DNA of 9,130 bases from JAQIBY01 sp034721855 (GTDB lineage Bacteria; Bacteroidota; Bacteroidia; Bacteroidales; ML635J-15): NCBI GenBank assembly GCA_034721855.1, contig JAYENB010000273.1, positions 1-9,130 on the forward strand. Direction: 5' to 3'. Below, piece by piece: positions 7,447 through 9,130 of the stretch (position 1 is its first letter; every line of letters starts with the position of its first letter). The notes beneath the pieces are model-generated. The model worked only from the letters and a program-made list of their open reading frames with translations. It did no database searches and was not told the origin of the DNA. The position numbers and the translations under genes were made by a program.

Positions 7447-7506
7447 TAAGAGAAGTGTAACTAATCAGTACTTGGCCCTGGAAAAAATAGGGGAACTTCA
7501 TAATAA

Positions 7507-7578
7507 GGTGTTAGGAGTTAGGGGTTAGGTTTTAGGAGGGAATTTTTTCCTAAATCCTAAATCCTAACCCCTGACACC
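7507..7578. repeat. Imperfect palindrome of telomere-like heptamers; possible terminator
   Basis: The left arm (7507-7537) is made of seven-base units such as TTAGGAG, TTAGGGG and TTAGGTT. The right arm (7548-7578) is made of CCTAAAT, CCTAAAT, CCTAACC and CCTGACA. The arms are inverted copies, pairing at 26 of 31 positions around a ten-base loop that contains a T run. The array continues a little beyond on the right (CCTAAAA CCT). It lies about 60 bases after the rnz stop and could form a long hairpin that ends transcription in both directions. Confidence 0.7.
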
Positions 7579-7725
7579 TAAAACCTCTTATCTTATTTTC
7601 CGTCTCCGTTTCACTTCGCCGGACAGGTTTGAATTACATTAAAACCCTATCAAAAAAAATCAAACTTCCTCAAAACTAACTGTAAATTGAACTATTAATG
7701 TTTTTTTATTCTATCATTGAGTAGT

Positions 7726-7760
7726 TACAAAATGACAACAGTTTTGTATGATTTACAAAA
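7726..7760. promoter_or_regulatory. Cluster of TACAAAA / TTTTGTA inverted words
   Basis: TACAAAA occurs at 7726-7732, its exact reverse complement TTTTGTA at 7742-7748, and TACAAAA again at 7754-7760. The last two form a perfect seven-base inverted repeat with a five-base spacer. The position upstream of the promoter would suit a regulator site, but the DNA is A+T-rich and chance is possible. Confidence 0.3.
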
Positions 7761-7774
7761 AATATGAATAAATT

Positions 7775-7831
7775 TTATCATTGTAATGTAAACTTTTTAT
7801 TATATTTGCTAAAATTATAATTGTAATGTAA
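7775..7831 (+). repeat. 17-bp direct repeat bracketing the promoter
   Basis: TTATCATTGTAATGTAA (7775-7791) and TTATAATTGTAATGTAA (7815-7831) agree at 16 of 17 positions and are offset by exactly 40 bases. The first copy covers the -33 TTG and the second covers the leader up to two bases before the ATG. This is the geometry expected of paired operator half-sites, though no regulator is identified. Confidence 0.6.
7781..7808 (+). promoter_or_regulatory. Bacteroidota-type promoter of the ATPase gene
   Basis: TATATTTG at 7801-7808 is a full match to the -7 consensus TAnnTTTG. TTG at 7781-7783 lies 17 bases upstream, at the short end of the accepted spacing. Transcription would start near 7815, leaving a leader of roughly 20 bases before the ATG at 7834. 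Confidence 0.55.
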
Positions 7832-7833
7832 GG

Positions 7834-9051
7834 ATGGAAACATTGTTTAGCAATAAAAACATAATTAACCGTAATCTTTATTTACAAAGGCTCATTCCTT
7901 TTATTGGGAAAAGCATCATAAAGGTTTTTACCGGACAGCGTAGAGTTGGTAAGAGTTTTCTTCTTTATCAGATAATGAATTATATCAAAGAAAAGGATAA
8001 TACTGCCAATATAATTTACGTAAACAAAGAGGATTTAAGGTTTTCCCACATTAAAAATTCGAATGATTTAAATGAATATATTCAACAGCATATTAAACCC
8101 AAGCTGCTCAATTATATATTTATAGATGAAATACAGGATATTGATGATTTTGCAATTGCATTAAGGTCACTGTTGCTAAAAGACAATATTGATATTTATT
8201 GTACTGGAAGCAATGCAAATTTACTATCAGCAGATATAGCAGGATATTTAAGCGGCAGATATATTGAAATAAACATATACAGTTTAACTTATACTGAGTT
8301 TTTGAATTTTCATAAGCTGGAAAATAATGATGATTCTCTTGATAAGTATTTAAAGTACGGAGGACTGCCTTATCTAATACATCTCCCTCTAATTGATGAT
8401 ATTGTTTTTGAATATTTGAGTAATATTTATTCCACTATAATTTATAAAGATGTTGTAAACAGATATTCCATAAGAAATGTGACTTTTTTAGAACAGCTTG
8501 TGAAATTTTTAGCAGATAATACCGGCAGTATATTTTCTGCAAAAAAAATCAGTGATTTTTTATTATCTCAAGGCATAAAAGTAGCTGCAAATCAGGTTCA
8601 AAAATACATTCAATATCTTAGTAATGCCTTTCTTATCAATAAAGTAAGCAGGTTTGACCTTGTTGGTAAAAGAATATTTGAATTTGGAGAAAAATTCTAT
8701 TTTGAAAATCTTGGCATCAGACATGGTATATGGGGATACAGATTGGAAGACAAAGCAAAAATATTGGAAAATGTGGTTTTTAATCATTTAATTACTCAAA
8801 ATTATAAAGTAAATGTTGGTAACATTGGCCCTTATGAAATTGATTTTGTGACCGAAAAGAACGGTGAAACAGAATATTATCAGGTTACCTTGCACATTCA
8901 TGACAGTAAAACCATGGAACGGGAAATGGGGAACCTGAAAAAAATAAAAAACAATTATAAAAAAACTGTCATCACAATGGATAAATATACAGGGGTTTCA
9001 CATGAAGGCATCCGTATAGTAGATTTGCGGAGTTTTTTGAGTGATGATTAA
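7834..9051 (+). CDS. AAA_14 / DUF4143 family ATPase
   Basis: A 405-residue P-loop ATPase of the AAA_14-DUF4143 type, common accessory genes in bacteria and archaea with no settled function. Seen: Walker A GQRRVGKS at 34-41, Walker B YIFIDEIQ at 94-101, the sensor-like CTGSNANLLS at 123-132 and SGRY at 140-143, then YGGLPYL at 175-181 and a DUF4143 region from about 200 that includes a winged-helix-like part (about 215-270). Near the C-terminus EIDFV (335-339) followed by YYQV (348-351) marks a restriction-endonuclease-like fold, but the usual lysine of an active nuclease is not seen in the QV strand, so it is probably not catalytic there. The gene is full-length, has its own promoter, and is more A+T-rich than the upstream genes, consistent with acquisition by transfer. 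No toxin, antitoxin or nuclease partner is visible beside it in the window. Confidence 0.9.
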   Translation: METLFSNKNIINRNLYLQRLIPFIGKSIIKVFTGQRRVGKSFLLYQIMNYIKEKDNTANIIYVNKEDLRFSHIKNSNDLNEYIQQHIKPKLLNYIFIDEIQDIDDFAIALRSLLLKDNIDIYCTGSNANLLSADIAGYLSGRYIEINIYSLTYTEFLNFHKLENNDDSLDKYLKYGGLPYLIHLPLIDDIVFEYLSNIYSTIIYKDVVNRYSIRNVTFLEQLVKFLADNTGSIFSAKKISDFLLSQGIKVAANQVQKYIQYLSNAFLINKVSRFDLVGKRIFEFGEKFYFENLGIRHGIWGYRLEDKAKILENVVFNHLITQNYKVNVGNIGPYEIDFVTEKNGETEYYQVTLHIHDSKTMEREMGNLKKIKNNYKKTVITMDKYTGVSHEGIRIVDLRSFLSDD

Positions 9052-9130
9052 ACTAGGGTCATGTCAAGCCTACAGAAACGATTGCTGTAATTCTATGAAC
9101 ATCTGAAACTAACTTGAGTCTGTCTATATA

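Larger units (their letters stand above)
7447..7833. other. 387-base gene-free region
   Basis: I see no credible gene on either strand here. The region holds a large imperfect palindrome (7507-7578), a nondescript segment (7580-7720), a cluster of TACAAAA/TTTTGTA words (7726-7760), and a promoter with a flanking direct repeat (7775-7831) for the following ATPase gene. Composition shifts to strongly A+T-rich after about 7640 and stays so through the next gene, which may mark the edge of transferred DNA. Confidence 0.7.

Noticed and set aside
7301..7528. 75-residue + strand frame overlapping the end of rnz and the heptamer repeats
   Set aside because: Most of it lies in a shifted frame inside rnz, and the rest is translated repeat DNA.
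7507..7600. CRISPR-like array in the heptamer region
   Set aside because: The units are seven bases long with no spacers and are arranged as an inverted pair; no cas gene is present.
7834..9051. AAA_14/DUF4143 gene as half of a toxin-antitoxin or defence pair
   Set aside because: No partner gene is visible within the 387 bases upstream or the 79 bases downstream, so the window gives no support.
9071..9089. TACAG / CTGTA inverted repeat after the ATPase gene
   Set aside because: The stem is only five bases with a nine-base loop and no T tract, so it is not a credible terminator.

Overview
The window looks like chromosomal DNA from a member of the Bacteroidota. Three things point there: the gene set and order match the Bacteroides aerotolerance (Bat) cluster, the proteins have the family's usual Bacteroidota sequence style, and the promoter-like sites fit the Bacteroidota TTG / TAnnTTTG pattern rather than the E. 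coli one. Shine-Dalgarno sites are mostly absent, as is normal for this phylum. All coding sequence lies on the + strand.

Layout. 1-78 is the tail of an upstream gene, probably an SGNH/GDSL hydrolase. 203-6440 is a six-gene Bat cluster: MoxR-type AAA+ ATPase, DUF58 protein, a signal-peptide plus single-TM protein, BatA, BatB and BatC. 6526-7446 encodes ribonuclease Z. 7447-7833 is a gene-free stretch with a large palindrome built of telomere-like heptamers, a set of small inverted repeats and a good promoter. 7834-9051 encodes an AAA_14/DUF4143 ATPase whose DNA is visibly more A+T-rich than its neighbours and is probably an accessory gene. 9052-9130 shows nothing I can name.

How the genes fit together. 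MoxR and the DUF58 protein have no membrane segments and should be cytoplasmic. BatA and BatB each have two N-terminal membrane segments separated by a strongly basic loop, then a VWA domain with a complete MIDAS, then a C-terminal membrane segment; the positive-inside rule puts both VWA domains in the periplasm. BatC is a secreted TPR protein. The third gene's product has a periplasmic part, one membrane segment and a cytoplasmic tail, so it could connect the two sides. The likely picture is an envelope-associated MoxR/VWA chaperone-like assembly. No separate batD or batE follows batC.

The most noteworthy non-coding signals are the tandem 7-mer and 8-mer repeats between the third gene and batA (3515-3647), the heptamer palindrome after rnz (7507-7578), and a 17-bp direct repeat with 40-bp offset bracketing the promoter of the ATPase gene. 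I did not find a convincing wholly new system; the main genes belong to known families.
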